A DNA stretch of 64,000 nucleotides, taken from Gracilimonas sp031581265. Lineage in GTDB: Bacteria > Bacteroidota > Rhodothermia > Balneolales > Balneolaceae. This document shows positions 8,260-17,814 of the stretch, piece by piece. Under the pieces are notes generated by a model that had not been told where the DNA came from, did no database searches, and was given only the letters and a program-made list of their open reading frames with translations. Position numbers and translations under genes: made by a program. Numbering within the stretch: the stretch's first letter is position 1; each line of letters opens with the position of its first letter. The stretch is taken from the NCBI RefSeq assembly GCF_031581265.1, contig NZ_JAVLBQ010000009.1:1-64000 (forward strand). Reading direction: 5' to 3'.

Positions 8260-11217
8260 ATGAGAAAAAGCTACTATTCGAAATTGCTGGCTGTTTTTTC
8301 TGTGATATTTTTTAGTACACAGATTGCAATAGCTCAGTACACAGTAACCGGTACGGTGACAGAAGCCTCGACCGGAGATGTATTAGTAGGTGTTACCATT
8401 TTTGATGCTGAAACTAACAGCGGTACATCTACGGGAATTGATGGCGAGTATTCACTGGAGCTACCTGCAGGGACAACCACCTTGCGGTTTTCTTCAGTTG
8501 GATTCGTCACCAAAAATATTGAAGTATCAGGGTCAAACGGAGAAGAAGTTACCTTAGATGTGGAGCTTCGAACCGACTTGGCAAACCTTGAAGAGATCGT
8601 TGTTTCAGGTCTTGCTTCCAATATAAAACGAAGTAACCTTGCTAACGCCGTAGGTACGGTATCAGCTGAGGAGCTGGCAGGCATTTCCGTAACTCAATCT
8701 GTTGACGGTGCTCTTTCAGGTAAATTATCTGGAGTGAATATTGTATCAAGTAGTGGTGCTCCCGGTGGTGGTAGTAATGTTCAGCTACGCGGTATATCTA
8801 CACTTGGTGCCGGTTCTTCACAGCCACTTTATGTAATTGATGGTATATATGTTGATAACTCTGTTATATCAACTGGTAGGTCATCAGTAAGTGGCGCAGG
8901 TGGCTCAAGTCAGGATGGGGTTGCTAGTCGTGTATCTGACCTTAACCCTGAGGATATAGAATCGATTGAAGTTCTAAAAGGACCTTCTGCCGCTGCTATC
9001 TATGGTAGTCGTGCGAATGCAGGTGTAATTATTATCACTACCAAAAGAGGGCAGGCCGGTGAAACTCGTGTAAGTATCAAACAAGATGTCGGGTTTGCTA
9101 AAGTCAGAAATCTGTTGGGCTTTGATAAATGGACAGAAGAAAAAATAAACCTTCTTTATAGTGGTAACAGGTTAGATACCGAGTTGGCATTATTTCGCCA
9201 AAATGGAAATCTTTTAGATTATGAGGAAGAAATGTATGGTGAAACTGGGTTGCTCACGAATACCCAAATTAGTGCATCAGGTGGTAATGAGCGTACTCAA
9301 TTTTACTTAAGTGCTGGTATTCAGAGTGAAGAAGGCATTATCAAGAGAACTGGATTTGATAGAAATAATATTCGTTTGAATATTGATCATTCAATTAATA
9401 ATAATATATCAATTTCATCTTCCTCGAATTATATTAGAACTGATTCTGACAGAGGGTTTACCGGTAACCAGAATGGAACCGGTGGTAGTATTGGGTATAA
9501 TATTGCTTATGTGCCTAGTTACTATGACCTAAGACCTGATGAAAATGGTAATTACCCTAACAACCCATATTTTGCAGAAAACCCTTACGCAATTGTGGAC
9601 CATGCTGTGAACAACCAGTTAGTAAACAGGTTTCTGCAAAACTTAAATCTTGAAGCACAGTTATATTCTGATGAGAATAGCTTCCTGACATTCAATACTC
9701 AAGTTGGTTTTGATTATTTGAATGCAAACTCTGAAGTTTATTTTCCTGAATGGTTTCAATCACAACAGGCAAGTGCAACTCCTGGTGATGTGATTCATGG
9801 TAAGCAAGATAACTTCAACTTGAACCTTCAAGCTTTTCTTGTTCACAATATTGACTTGGCCGGATTCAATTTTAATACCCAGTTAGGATACACTCGTATT
9901 TATGAGGAATCTAACCGCCTGTTGAATAGAGGTAGAGGTTTAGCTCCAGGGCAGACAAACTTGAATCAGGCTCAGGTACAGTCCGTATTTGGGCAAAGAT
10001 TTCAAGAAGTGTCTGAAATTGGGCTGGTTGCTCAGGAAGAGATCAACTGGGAAGACAAGTTGATCGGTACTGTAGGTGTTCGTTTTGATAAATCAACGCT
10101 AAATGCTAATCAAAACGAATTTTATGCATTTCCAAAAGCTTCATTAGCAGCAAACCTGACCAACTTTGATTTTTGGAGTATCGATCAAATCGATCAGTTT
10201 AAGCTGAGGACAGCTTACGGTGAAACCGGTGGAAAAGCATCCTTCGGTTCAACTTTTGAAGCACTTGGAGGTGTAAATATAGGTGGGAATCTTGGTTCTG
10301 TTATCTCAACAAGAGCAATTGATCCCAACCTAAAGCCAGAGACCGCAAGTGAGATAGAGTTTGGTGCAGATATTAGTGCTTTTGAAGGTAAAATTGGATT
10401 AGAGGCAACATATTATATAAAAGAAGTGCGTGATCTGATCCTTGATCAAAGTCCACCAGCTTCTACTGGTATAAGTGCTATAGCTACGAATGCAGCAGAC
10501 TTAGAAAATAAGGGATGGGAACTTACGCTTACTTCCTCACCTGTAAGGTCATCAAATTTATCCTGGATGACGAAATTGATGTATTGGAAAAATGATTCAG
10601 AGATCACTCGCTTGGATATTCCTTCTTTTGAGACAGGTGGATTTGGTCTTTCATTAGGTCAATATCTGATCCGTGAAGGTTTTTCACCGACAACCATCGT
10701 TGGAAACCCGCAAGATCCAGGGCTGACTTTTTATGGCAATGCGCAACCGGATTACCAAATGTCATGGTATAATGAACTTAACTTTATGAGCAACTTCGAC
10801 TTGAGTTTCTTATTCCAATACAGTAAGGGCGCAGATAATATTAATTTAACAAGCTTCTTGCTTGATGGTGGAGGAAATACTCCTGACTGGAGTGATGATG
10901 ATGACGGCGATGGCACACCTAATGGTCTCGATAGAGGGCCATTCAACCCAAGTCGTTTTGTAGAAGACGCAACGTTTCTAAAACTTAGAGAAGTTGGTTT
11001 ATACTATACAGTACCAGCTGATGTAGTGGATGGTCTTCTAAATGTGGAGAGAATCAGATTGGGTGTTTCTGGTAGTAACTTGTTTGTAATAACCGATTAC
11101 ACCAGTTACGATCCTGAAGTGTCAAACTTTGGTGCACAACCAATAGCACAATCGGTAGAGGTTACCCCTTACCCTAACTCCAGAAGAGTATTCTTCCATA
11201 TAAATCTCGACTTTTAA
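8260..11217 (+). CDS. SusC/RagA-family TonB-dependent outer-membrane receptor
   Basis: A 985-residue outer-membrane transporter that works with a SusD-type lipoprotein to import oligomers (glycans or peptides) using TonB energy. Visible in order: a signal peptide ending IAIAQ (residue 26), a CarboxypepD_reg-like domain (YTVTGTVTEASTGDVLVGVT...), the plug with the SusC signature LYVIDGIYVD and the motif EVLKGPSAAAIYGSRA followed by GVIIITTK, then a large beta-barrel ending in the aromatic C-terminal strand FFHINLDF. The susD-type gene starts 2 bp after its stop. No glycosidase, sulfatase or peptidase shares the unit, so the substrate cannot be inferred. The upstream gap of over 140 bp should carry the promoter. 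Confidence 0.95.
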   Translation: MRKSYYSKLLAVFSVIFFSTQIAIAQYTVTGTVTEASTGDVLVGVTIFDAETNSGTSTGIDGEYSLELPAGTTTLRFSSVGFVTKNIEVSGSNGEEVTLDVELRTDLANLEEIVVSGLASNIKRSNLANAVGTVSAEELAGISVTQSVDGALSGKLSGVNIVSSSGAPGGGSNVQLRGISTLGAGSSQPLYVIDGIYVDNSVISTGRSSVSGAGGSSQDGVASRVSDLNPEDIESIEVLKGPSAAAIYGSRANAGVIIITTKRGQAGETRVSIKQDVGFAKVRNLLGFDKWTEEKINLLYSGNRLDTELALFRQNGNLLDYEEEMYGETGLLTNTQISASGGNERTQFYLSAGIQSEEGIIKRTGFDRNNIRLNIDHSINNNISISSSSNYIRTDSDRGFTGNQNGTGGSIGYNIAYVPSYYDLRPDENGNYPNNPYFAENPYAIVDHAVNNQLVNRFLQNLNLEAQLYSDENSFLTFNTQVGFDYLNANSEVYFPEWFQSQQASATPGDVIHGKQDNFNLNLQAFLVHNIDLAGFNFNTQLGYTRIYEESNRLLNRGRGLAPGQTNLNQAQVQSVFGQRFQEVSEIGLVAQEEINWEDKLIGTVGVRFDKSTLNANQNEFYAFPKASLAANLTNFDFWSIDQIDQFKLRTAYGETGGKASFGSTFEALGGVNIGGNLGSVISTRAIDPNLKPETASEIEFGADISAFEGKIGLEATYYIKEVRDLILDQSPPASTGISAIATNAADLENKGWELTLTSSPVRSSNLSWMTKLMYWKNDSEITRLDIPSFETGGFGLSLGQYLIREGFSPTTIVGNPQDPGLTFYGNAQPDYQMSWYNELNFMSNFDLSFLFQYSKGADNINLTSFLLDGGGNTPDWSDDDDGDGTPNGLDRGPFNPSRFVEDATFLKLREVGLYYTVPADVVDGLLNVERIRLGVSGSNLFVITDYTSYDPEVSNFGAQPIAQSVEVTPYPNSRRVFFHINLDF

Positions 11218-11228
11218 GAATGATTATC

Positions 11229-12602
11229 ATGAATAAGATTAAAATATATTTACATAGTACAGTATTTGTACTGTTATCAGTTTTTATGGTAACAGGATGT
11301 AATTTGACAGAGGTAGATGAGGTTGTAGACCCCAATAATCCTTCTGTAGCCGGTGTATTGCAAGATGCCTCCAGAGGTGAATTGCAAAACATGATCACGG
11401 GACTGGAATCACGCCATCGAGGGTATGTGTCTAATGCTACTCTACTCTATGGTTCATTTGGTCGCGAGGTTTGGGCATTTTTTGAATCAGACCCACGATT
11501 TACTATTGACTGGTTGGGACAGGAAGGCATAACTCCTTATCCTAACTTTTTTGCATCAGGGGGTGTTTATAACACGCCTTATCAGGCAATAAAACAAGCC
11601 AATTTACTTATTGGTGCAACAGAAAATACATCCAGTATTACTGAAGCAGAAAAGAGTGCAATACTTGGATTTGCAAAAACTATCAAAGCATTCCAATACT
11701 TGATTCCACTTCATGGTCAGTACCAAAATGGAATACGTTTTGATGTTGATGAACCCTTGAATCCAGGTCCTTTCCTCAGTTATGATGATGCTCTAACAGA
11801 GATCCTTGCTTTATTAGATGAAGCACACAGTGATTTGAATAATGCTTCTTCCACTCTCCCATTCAGTTTAACGGATGGGTTTGGTGAGTATGGCTTTGAT
11901 TCAGTTGACGGCCTTATTGAAGTAAATCGAGCTATCAAAGCCCGTACTTCTATTTATGCTGAAGACTGGGACGGTGCATTAGATGCCTTGAATAATTCCT
12001 TTATGGAATTAACTGCAGGTGAGGCCAGCATGAATACAGGAGTTTACCATGTTTACGGTAATCCCCCTGATGCATTCAACCCGCTTTATGAGCCGCTTGA
12101 TGCCAATACAAATCAGATTATGGTTGTACATCCATCTATGATTGATGATGCTGAAGCCGGTGATCAGCGTGTTGCAAATAAATTCTACGAGCGTGCTGTA
12201 CCGGTTTCAAATGCAAATGTTCCGGAAGATGCTTCATACCAAGATGCTCGATGGGCGACAAACACATCGTCAATTCCATATTTAAGAAATGAAGAGTTAA
12301 TTCTTATATATGCAGAGGCGTTGGCTCAAAGAAATCAAGGAACAGATATAGCTGATGCAGAAGCAGCTGTTAACCTGATTAGAAATACATGGGGTTTGCC
12401 TTCTGTAAGTCTAAATAATACCCAAGAAGTTATTGATCAGGTGTTATTTGAGCGGCGTTATTCCCTCTGGGCAGAAGGAGGACATCGTTGGATAGATGCC
12501 AGAAGGTATGATCGACTGGACGAGATTGATGCGAGATACGGTACAGTATTTACTCAATTAGAACGTCCGACAAGTGAAACCAACTTCGAGAATAATAACT
12601 GA
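11229..12602 (+). CDS. SusD/RagB-family substrate-binding lipoprotein
   Basis: Outer-membrane surface lipoprotein that captures substrate for the SusC channel encoded directly upstream. I place the start at 11229 (MNKIKIYLHS), three codons inside the first ATG, because it gives a normal lipoprotein signal with lipobox VTGC. The C-terminal part carries typical RagB/SusD features: RNEELILIYAEAL, then a helical repeat with LIRNTWGLP, and the motif LFERRYSLWAEGGHRWIDARR. About 457 residues, somewhat short for SusD proteins but within range. A strong terminator follows, so SusC/SusD form a two-gene unit. Confidence 0.93.
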   Translation: MNKIKIYLHSTVFVLLSVFMVTGCNLTEVDEVVDPNNPSVAGVLQDASRGELQNMITGLESRHRGYVSNATLLYGSFGREVWAFFESDPRFTIDWLGQEGITPYPNFFASGGVYNTPYQAIKQANLLIGATENTSSITEAEKSAILGFAKTIKAFQYLIPLHGQYQNGIRFDVDEPLNPGPFLSYDDALTEILALLDEAHSDLNNASSTLPFSLTDGFGEYGFDSVDGLIEVNRAIKARTSIYAEDWDGALDALNNSFMELTAGEASMNTGVYHVYGNPPDAFNPLYEPLDANTNQIMVVHPSMIDDAEAGDQRVANKFYERAVPVSNANVPEDASYQDARWATNTSSIPYLRNEELILIYAEALAQRNQGTDIADAEAAVNLIRNTWGLPSVSLNNTQEVIDQVLFERRYSLWAEGGHRWIDARRYDRLDEIDARYGTVFTQLERPTSETNFENNN

Positions 12603-12627
12603 TGAACATCAGTTAAATATTAATTTT

Positions 12628-12661
12628 AAAGAGCCCCTGATTAATCAGGGGCTCTTTTTTT
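12628..12661 (+). terminator. Terminator of the SusC/SusD unit
   Basis: GAGCCCCTGATTAATCAGGGGCTC is a self-complementary 24-mer flanked by A on the left and seven T on the right. A strong intrinsic terminator 30 bp after the susD-type stop. Confidence 0.9.
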
Positions 12662-12675
12662 ATTGTTATAAATCA

Positions 12676-12683
12676 TATCTTTG
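12676..12683 (+). promoter_or_regulatory. Candidate -7 box (TATCTTTG) upstream of lhgO
   Basis: TATCTTTG lies only 5 bp before the ATG at 12689. If used, transcription would begin at or very near the start codon and give a leaderless mRNA. It sits just after the upstream terminator T-run. No clear -33 element. Confidence 0.35.
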
Positions 12684-12688
12684 CCCTC

Positions 12689-13903
12689 ATGATGTACGAT
12701 TTCACTATTATTGGGGCTGGTATCGTTGGCCTCTCAACAGCTTATAAATTATCTCTCAAATATCCGGAAGCAAAGATCCTTATTCTTGAAAAAGAAGACC
12801 GGGTAGCCGCTCATCAAACAGGGAAAAACTCAGGTGTTATTCATTCGGGTATTTACTACAAACCCGGCAGCTACAAAGCCAAAAACTGTGTGGATGGCCG
12901 TCACCAACTCGTCGATTTTTGCAAAAAGCACGATGTAGCCATGGAAGTTTGCGGCAAAGTAATCGTGGCTTCCGATGAATCTGAAGTTCCAAAACTCAAA
13001 GAAATATTTGAAAGGGGTTTACAAAATAAAATCGAAGGAATCGAACTAATTGGACACGAACGACTGAAAGAGTTAGAACCCCACGTTGATGGTGTTGCCG
13101 CTATCCATGTGCCGTGCTCCGGTATTGTAGATTATGTAGGTATGTGCCGTGTAATGATGCATTTACTGGAACAAGGCAATGGCACCGTCCAATTTAACAG
13201 TGAGGTGAATAACATCAGTAACAAAGGAGAATATTTACAGATTGAAGCCGGTTCAGGCAAAGTTAAATCTCAATATTTAGTGAATTGTGCAGGCCTGTAT
13301 TCTGATCATGTAGCTAAATTTGCCGGTGTATATTCCCCGGTTAAAATTGTGCCCTTCAAAGGAGAGTACTATCAGCTTAAGCCGGAAGCCGAGTATTTAG
13401 TGAATGATCTGATCTATCCCTTGCCCAATCCTGAATTTCCATTTTTGGGCGTGCATTTTACCCGCATGGCGTTGGGGGGAATTGAATGCGGGCCCAATGC
13501 CGTTTTTGCCTTTAAGCGAGAAGGCTATAAAAAGGTGTCGTTTAATTTGAAGGAAACTACAGAGACCTTCAATTTCCCAGGATTCTGGAAAATGGCCAGA
13601 GAACACTGGCGCATGGGACTGGATGAATACCGACGCTCCTTTTCTAAAAAAGCGTTTGTTAAAGGACTTCAAAAACTGATCCCTGAAATTCGTGAAGAAC
13701 ATCTTGAGGTATCTCCATCCGGCATTCGGGCAATGGCACTGCAACCTAACGGTGAAATCCTGGATGACTTTTATTTTGAAGTGGCTGATCGTCAGATTCA
13801 TGTGTTGAATGCTCCGAGTCCTGCAGCCACAGCCGGGCTTGCCATCGGTGATGAAATAGTGAATAAAGTAGATGAGAATTTCACACCTTCAGTTGCCATC
13901 TAA
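12689..13903 (+). CDS. lhgO: L-2-hydroxyglutarate oxidase (LhgO)
   Basis: FAD-dependent oxidation of L-2-hydroxyglutarate to 2-oxoglutarate, feeding electrons to the membrane quinone pool in characterised relatives. The 404-residue protein begins with the FAD Rossmann motif IIGAGIVGLSTA (residues 7-18). It continues with the highly characteristic HQTGKNSGVIHSGIYYKPGS stretch, and the C-terminal region with SGIRAMALQPNGEI and LNAPSPAATAGLAIG is typical of LhgO. The ATG at 12689 or the next codon (12692) could start it. It is a single-gene unit converging on the 2H phosphoesterase gene with a 2-bp gap between stops. Confidence 0.92.
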   Translation: MMYDFTIIGAGIVGLSTAYKLSLKYPEAKILILEKEDRVAAHQTGKNSGVIHSGIYYKPGSYKAKNCVDGRHQLVDFCKKHDVAMEVCGKVIVASDESEVPKLKEIFERGLQNKIEGIELIGHERLKELEPHVDGVAAIHVPCSGIVDYVGMCRVMMHLLEQGNGTVQFNSEVNNISNKGEYLQIEAGSGKVKSQYLVNCAGLYSDHVAKFAGVYSPVKIVPFKGEYYQLKPEAEYLVNDLIYPLPNPEFPFLGVHFTRMALGGIECGPNAVFAFKREGYKKVSFNLKETTETFNFPGFWKMAREHWRMGLDEYRRSFSKKAFVKGLQKLIPEIREEHLEVSPSGIRAMALQPNGEILDDFYFEVADRQIHVLNAPSPAATAGLAIGDEIVNKVDENFTPSVAI

Positions 13904-13905
13904 AG

Positions 13906-14457
13906 CTAATTGGCAGCATCGAGCTTGAATATATTGGCTACAACCCAGCGTTCGCCATTGTGTTTTAAAAGATATAGTTGGCTGGCCTCAAAGCTCTTTT
14001 GAAATTCTTGGTCCTTAAATTTATTCCAAATATCGTAGAACGTACTTTTATCCAAGTCTTTGAAAGCTAGCGTTAAATGAGGATGATATGGCCGTTCATC
14101 ATAATTGTAATTGAAAATATCGGGATTGGAGCGCGCTACTTTTTCAAGTTTGGATTGTATTTCTGTGAGCTCCGGTGATTTCACTACATCAATAAAAACG
14201 ACTTTTGGCGGGAAGGTAGAAAAATCATCAAAAGTAACTTCGAGCGGTTCCAACTTTTGTACGAAATTTTTAAGCAGTGAATTCAACGTATCTCTGTTTT
14301 TCTTTTCACAACGAAAGGGACTTAGCAGAGTGATGTGAGGTGGAGCATTCAGCGAGTGTTTACTGCCAAATTTATTCCTGATTTCCAGTTTTAATTCCTG
14401 AATATTATCTTTCAGAGGTGCAGGAGGGATGAGGGCGGTGAAGTAAAGTTGATTCAT
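13906..14457 (-). CDS. 2H phosphoesterase, 2'-5' RNA ligase-like (LigT/ThpR superfamily)
   Basis: A 183-residue protein with the two H-x-T/S catalytic motifs of the 2H superfamily: HITL at residues 41-44 and HLTL at 127-130, in the usual bilobal spacing. Family members act on 2',3'-cyclic phosphate or 2'-5' linked RNA ends (cyclic phosphodiesterase or ligase activity). The biological substrate here is unknown. Cytosolic, no signal peptide. It is transcribed divergently from the MntA/HepT pair 43 bp away and convergently with lhgO. A link to the neighbouring toxin-antitoxin pair is possible but unsupported. Confidence 0.85.
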   Translation of the reverse strand: MNQLYFTALIPPAPLKDNIQELKLEIRNKFGSKHSLNAPPHITLLSPFRCEKKNRDTLNSLLKNFVQKLEPLEVTFDDFSTFPPKVVFIDVVKSPELTEIQSKLEKVARSNPDIFNYNYDERPYHPHLTLAFKDLDKSTFYDIWNKFKDQEFQKSFEASQLYLLKHNGERWVVANIFKLDAAN

Positions 14458-14500
14458 TTGTTCTTAGTGAAATATTGGTTAAAATATTTATATTCAGTGT

Positions 14501-14791
14501 ATGAAAACCAAAGAATCAATACAAAATGCATTAAGAGAAGCACTTCCTGAATTGAAGAAAAAATATCCAATTCAGACTCTTTCTTTGTTTGGTTCCTATA
14601 GCCGTGAAGAATATAATTCAGATAGTGATATTGATATTTTGGTTGAATTTAGCAATCCGGTAGGAATTGAATTCATAGATTTGGCTGACGAGCTTGAAGA
14701 GCTTTTAACGGCAAAAGTGGATCTGGTTTCCAAGCATGGAGTTAAGCAAAAATATCTTAAAGAAATTGAAAATGAATTAGTGCATGTCTAA
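14501..14791 (+). CDS. mntA: MntA-like nucleotidyltransferase antitoxin
   Basis: The minimal nucleotidyltransferase of a HEPN/MNT toxin-antitoxin pair. The 96-residue protein carries the GSx10DxD motif exactly: G31-S32, ten residues, D43-I-D45. A third acidic residue lies in KVDLV near residue 73, completing the usual catalytic triad. In the characterised MntA-HepT system MntA transfers AMP units to a Tyr of HepT and neutralises it. The stop overlaps the HepT start by 8 bp, which supports coupled translation. Cytosolic. Gene name is by motif and arrangement. Confidence 0.88.
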   Translation: MKTKESIQNALREALPELKKKYPIQTLSLFGSYSREEYNSDSDIDILVEFSNPVGIEFIDLADELEELLTAKVDLVSKHGVKQKYLKEIENELVHV

Positions 14792-15122
14792 ACGGAACAT
14801 AAAACTGTTGTTAACAGACATGATTGAAGCTATTGACAAGATTGAGGCCTACACAAAAAATTTAGATCTTCCCGCCTTTCTTGAAGATTCAAAAACTTTG
14901 GATGCAGTAGTTCGAAATTTTGAAATTCTTGGCGAAGCTGCTAATCAATTACCTCAAGATTTTAGAGATAAAAATGAAGCTGTTCCATGGCACAAAATAA
15001 TTTCAGTTAGAAACAGAGTAATCCACGGCTATTTTGGTGTAGATTATCAAATACTATGGAAGGTTATACAAGAAAATTTAAAAGAGCTTAAAGTTGAAAT
15101 AGAGAAACTTTTAGAAGCGTGA
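14784..15122 (+). CDS. hepT: HepT-like HEPN (DUF86) ribonuclease toxin
   Basis: A 112-residue HEPN-fold protein, the presumed toxin partner of the MntA-like antitoxin. The catalytic R-x4-H-x-Y motif is present as RNRVIHGYF (R76, H81, Y83). In characterised systems R and H form the RNase site and the Tyr is the AMPylation target. Both motifs of the pair are intact, so the system looks functional. It overlaps mntA by 8 bp. About 230 bp without genes follows before the envelope operon. Confidence 0.88.
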   Translation: MSKRNIKLLLTDMIEAIDKIEAYTKNLDLPAFLEDSKTLDAVVRNFEILGEAANQLPQDFRDKNEAVPWHKIISVRNRVIHGYFGVDYQILWKVIQENLKELKVEIEKLLEA

Positions 15123-15362
15123 GAAATCTTTTTCTAATTTTGAAATACGTATTTCAATTCTTTCCTGAATCCCCTCAGCCCCTAAATTTTACCGGCTCCA
15201 TATCGGTGATAAGGAGACATTATTTTCTTACCAGTTAAAAATAACAGTGCTTCAGCTAGATATTAAGTGAAAAAAAGTTTTGATCTCAAATTCACTGTAA
15301 ATAAATAATGAATTGAGAAAAAATGACACTTTCCTGTTATACTTAGCGTTGTGATAAATCCC

Positions 15363-17048
15363 ATGAAATATTTCAAACACATATTATTTACAATTGCTCT
15401 GCTATCGGTTGGATTGTCAGCAGTTGCCCAGGTACAGTCCGATGAAGAGCTAACCGGAAAATCAGCGTATATCCAAGGGCTTGAAGCTTTTGAAAGCGGA
15501 GAATACGAACGAGCGGAAGAGCTTTTATTACAGGCAAAAAATAATCTGCCTGATGCGGCCGGCGTTAATTTTGCTCTTGCAGATACGTATTTGGAGATGA
15601 ATAATCTACCCAGTGCTGCACTCTATGGGAAACAAGCAGTGGATAAAGATCCCGAAAATAAATGGTATCGGCTAAAACTGGCACACATCTACAGGCAAGC
15701 CGGGCGAAATGAGGCAACTTTAGATGAGCTGAATACCTTGCTTGAATATCACCCCAACGATTTTGACGTGTTATACATGCTGGCGGATACCTACAAAAGT
15801 TATGGTGAATTTGTGAGATCGAATGAGATCCTCGACAAAATTCTCAGGCTTAGAGGAGGAGATTCGGCTGTATTGATGCAAAAATTCAGAAATTATGAAG
15901 CGTTAAATCTCCCCGATTCAGCCATCGTTCAGCTTGAAAGAATTCGTGAAATAGACCCTGATAATTTGGAAATGCTGAATTTACTGGGACAGTATTATGC
16001 TCGCTCGGGGAAAACGGCTGAGGCCAAAGAAACGCTAAATGATGCCTTGGAAAGAAATGCCCGGGATCCACAGTCGCTGATTAACCTCGCTGGTATTTAC
16101 CTGGATGAACAAAAATGGGACAGTGCCGGAACGTTACTAACCGATTTTGTTTCTGATCCTCTTAATGCAGCTGAGGAAAAAATGAATATTGCACGGTTCT
16201 TGTATTCTCGTGTTCAGGAGCAGGATCAAAACATACACCTCAAAGTTGAAACGGAAAGAGTCCTTGATGCTTTTACTGCCACCGAGCAGGATTTTGGCCC
16301 CGCTTTTACGTTAGCAGGACAATATTATTCCCAAACGGCTCAACCCGAAAAAGCCCTTGAAAACCTGGAGCAGGCCAATCAATTACTGCCTCAGGATGAA
16401 ATGGCCTGGCGACAACGACTCCAGCTTTTATTACAGCAAGAGAGATATGAGGAAGTAACTGAGGTAGGAAGTCAAGCGCATGAGCGGGTTCCTGATGATG
16501 CCTTTATACAGTTTTTTGTAGGCAGCGCATATATGCTTTTGGAGAACAATCAGGAGGCTGAAAGATGGCTTGAAAATGCGAGTCGAGCTCCGGCGCGTCG
16601 ACCGTTTAAATCAGCCATATATAGCACACTCGGAGATGTCCGTTCAAATCTGGGTGAGCACCAAAGCTCAGATGAATCCTATGAACTTGCGCTTCGGTAT
16701 GATCCTGACAATGACAATGCAATGAATAATTATGCATACAATCTGTCAGTAAGGGGCGAAAATTTGGAAAGGGCTAAGGAGCTTGCTTTAAAAGCCATTG
16801 AAGTTGCGCCTGAAAACGCATCTTACTTAGATACCGTCGGTTGGGTGTATTTTAAATTGGGTGATTACGACCGGGCGCAACGCTTCATAAAGGCATCCAT
16901 CGATACAGGAGTTGCAAGTGCAGAAGTGCTGGAGCATATGGGGGATGTGTATGAACAACTTGGGGATATGGAACAAGCCCGGGAATGGTGGCAACAGGCA
17001 TTAGAAAAAGATCCGGACCGAACTCATCTACAAGAAAAAATTAATTAG
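15363..17048 (+). CDS. Exported tetratricopeptide-repeat protein
   Basis: A 561-residue protein with a signal peptide (MKYFKHILFT... to VAQ) followed by about a dozen TPR units over residues 40-555 (for example YIQGLEAFESGEYERAEELL near the start and GDVYEQLGDMEQAREWWQQA at the end). The start is set at the ATG (15363), since the upstream GTG at 15351 would only add four residues before the signal. It is the first gene of a three-gene unit with a DUF4292 lipoprotein (starting 1 bp after its stop) and an EnvC-like protein. This arrangement suggests a role in outer-membrane or cell-wall assembly, presumably as a scaffold. No enzymatic domain seen. Confidence 0.85.
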   Translation: MKYFKHILFTIALLSVGLSAVAQVQSDEELTGKSAYIQGLEAFESGEYERAEELLLQAKNNLPDAAGVNFALADTYLEMNNLPSAALYGKQAVDKDPENKWYRLKLAHIYRQAGRNEATLDELNTLLEYHPNDFDVLYMLADTYKSYGEFVRSNEILDKILRLRGGDSAVLMQKFRNYEALNLPDSAIVQLERIREIDPDNLEMLNLLGQYYARSGKTAEAKETLNDALERNARDPQSLINLAGIYLDEQKWDSAGTLLTDFVSDPLNAAEEKMNIARFLYSRVQEQDQNIHLKVETERVLDAFTATEQDFGPAFTLAGQYYSQTAQPEKALENLEQANQLLPQDEMAWRQRLQLLLQQERYEEVTEVGSQAHERVPDDAFIQFFVGSAYMLLENNQEAERWLENASRAPARRPFKSAIYSTLGDVRSNLGEHQSSDESYELALRYDPDNDNAMNNYAYNLSVRGENLERAKELALKAIEVAPENASYLDTVGWVYFKLGDYDRAQRFIKASIDTGVASAEVLEHMGDVYEQLGDMEQAREWWQQALEKDPDRTHLQEKIN

Positions 17049-17049
17049 T

Positions 17050-17814
17050 GTGAATTTAAGATCCCGTTTATTTCTCTGTTTAATTACAGGTGCCGCGATG
17101 TTGGTATCCGCTTGTAGCACTACACGCACGGCATCCATAGAGGGAGATTTCAGTAAAAGTAATTCTGATATAGAAACCTTTATAAATTCAGTTCCAAATT
17201 ATAAGGACCAACTGAATACTTTATCTGGAAAGGGACGGGCATTGGTTAGCGAGCCGGGCAACAGCGACCGTGTCACTATCGATTTTAAAGCAAACAAAGA
17301 GCTGAGTTTACTCACCATTCAGAATAGAATTGGTATTGAAGGCGGGCAAATGTTGGTTGAGGAAGACTCTATCCTGATATATAATCGCATGGATAAAGAG
17401 GCACAAAAAATTTCTATCTATGACGGGCGAATGACCAGATTGAATGAATTAGCCTCTATCAATATTCTTGATTTGGTTAATTATAAAATTGAGGCAGCTG
17501 ATGTGTCAGAGTTGTATGAAAGCAATAATTTATATCAGTTTCGTTTGAAAAACGGAGCCCGGGTTTATACAGATAAGTCCGAGGGCACAGTGAGACAGGT
17601 AATTCAATCATCTTCCGGTGAGGCTCCTTACTCAAAAATAGTATATGAAAGCTATGGTGAACTGGAAGGATTCACATTGCCCCGAAAAATAACGATATTC
17701 AGTGCAGATGAACGGTCAAGGGTGGTATTTTTGGTTCGTAGTTTAGAAATTAATCCCTCCCTCGGTTCATTCTCAATAGATATTCCGGATAACATTAAAA
17801 TTCAGCGGTTATGA
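17050..17814 (+). CDS. DUF4292-type outer-membrane lipoprotein
   Basis: A 254-residue lipoprotein with a GTG start 1 bp after the TPR gene and a signal ending LVSAC (lipobox Cys at about 22). The rest resembles the DUF4292 family of Bacteroidota, which has a LolA/LolB-like beta fold (features such as LSGKGRALVSEP, LTIQNRIGIEGGQMLV and a late TLPRKITIFS strand). A LolB-like role in lipoprotein handling is an inference from that fold, not shown. Its stop overlaps the start of the EnvC-like gene by 4 bp (ATGA). Confidence 0.75.
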   Translation: MNLRSRLFLCLITGAAMLVSACSTTRTASIEGDFSKSNSDIETFINSVPNYKDQLNTLSGKGRALVSEPGNSDRVTIDFKANKELSLLTIQNRIGIEGGQMLVEEDSILIYNRMDKEAQKISIYDGRMTRLNELASINILDLVNYKIEAADVSELYESNNLYQFRLKNGARVYTDKSEGTVRQVIQSSSGEAPYSKIVYESYGELEGFTLPRKITIFSADERSRVVFLVRSLEINPSLGSFSIDIPDNIKIQRL

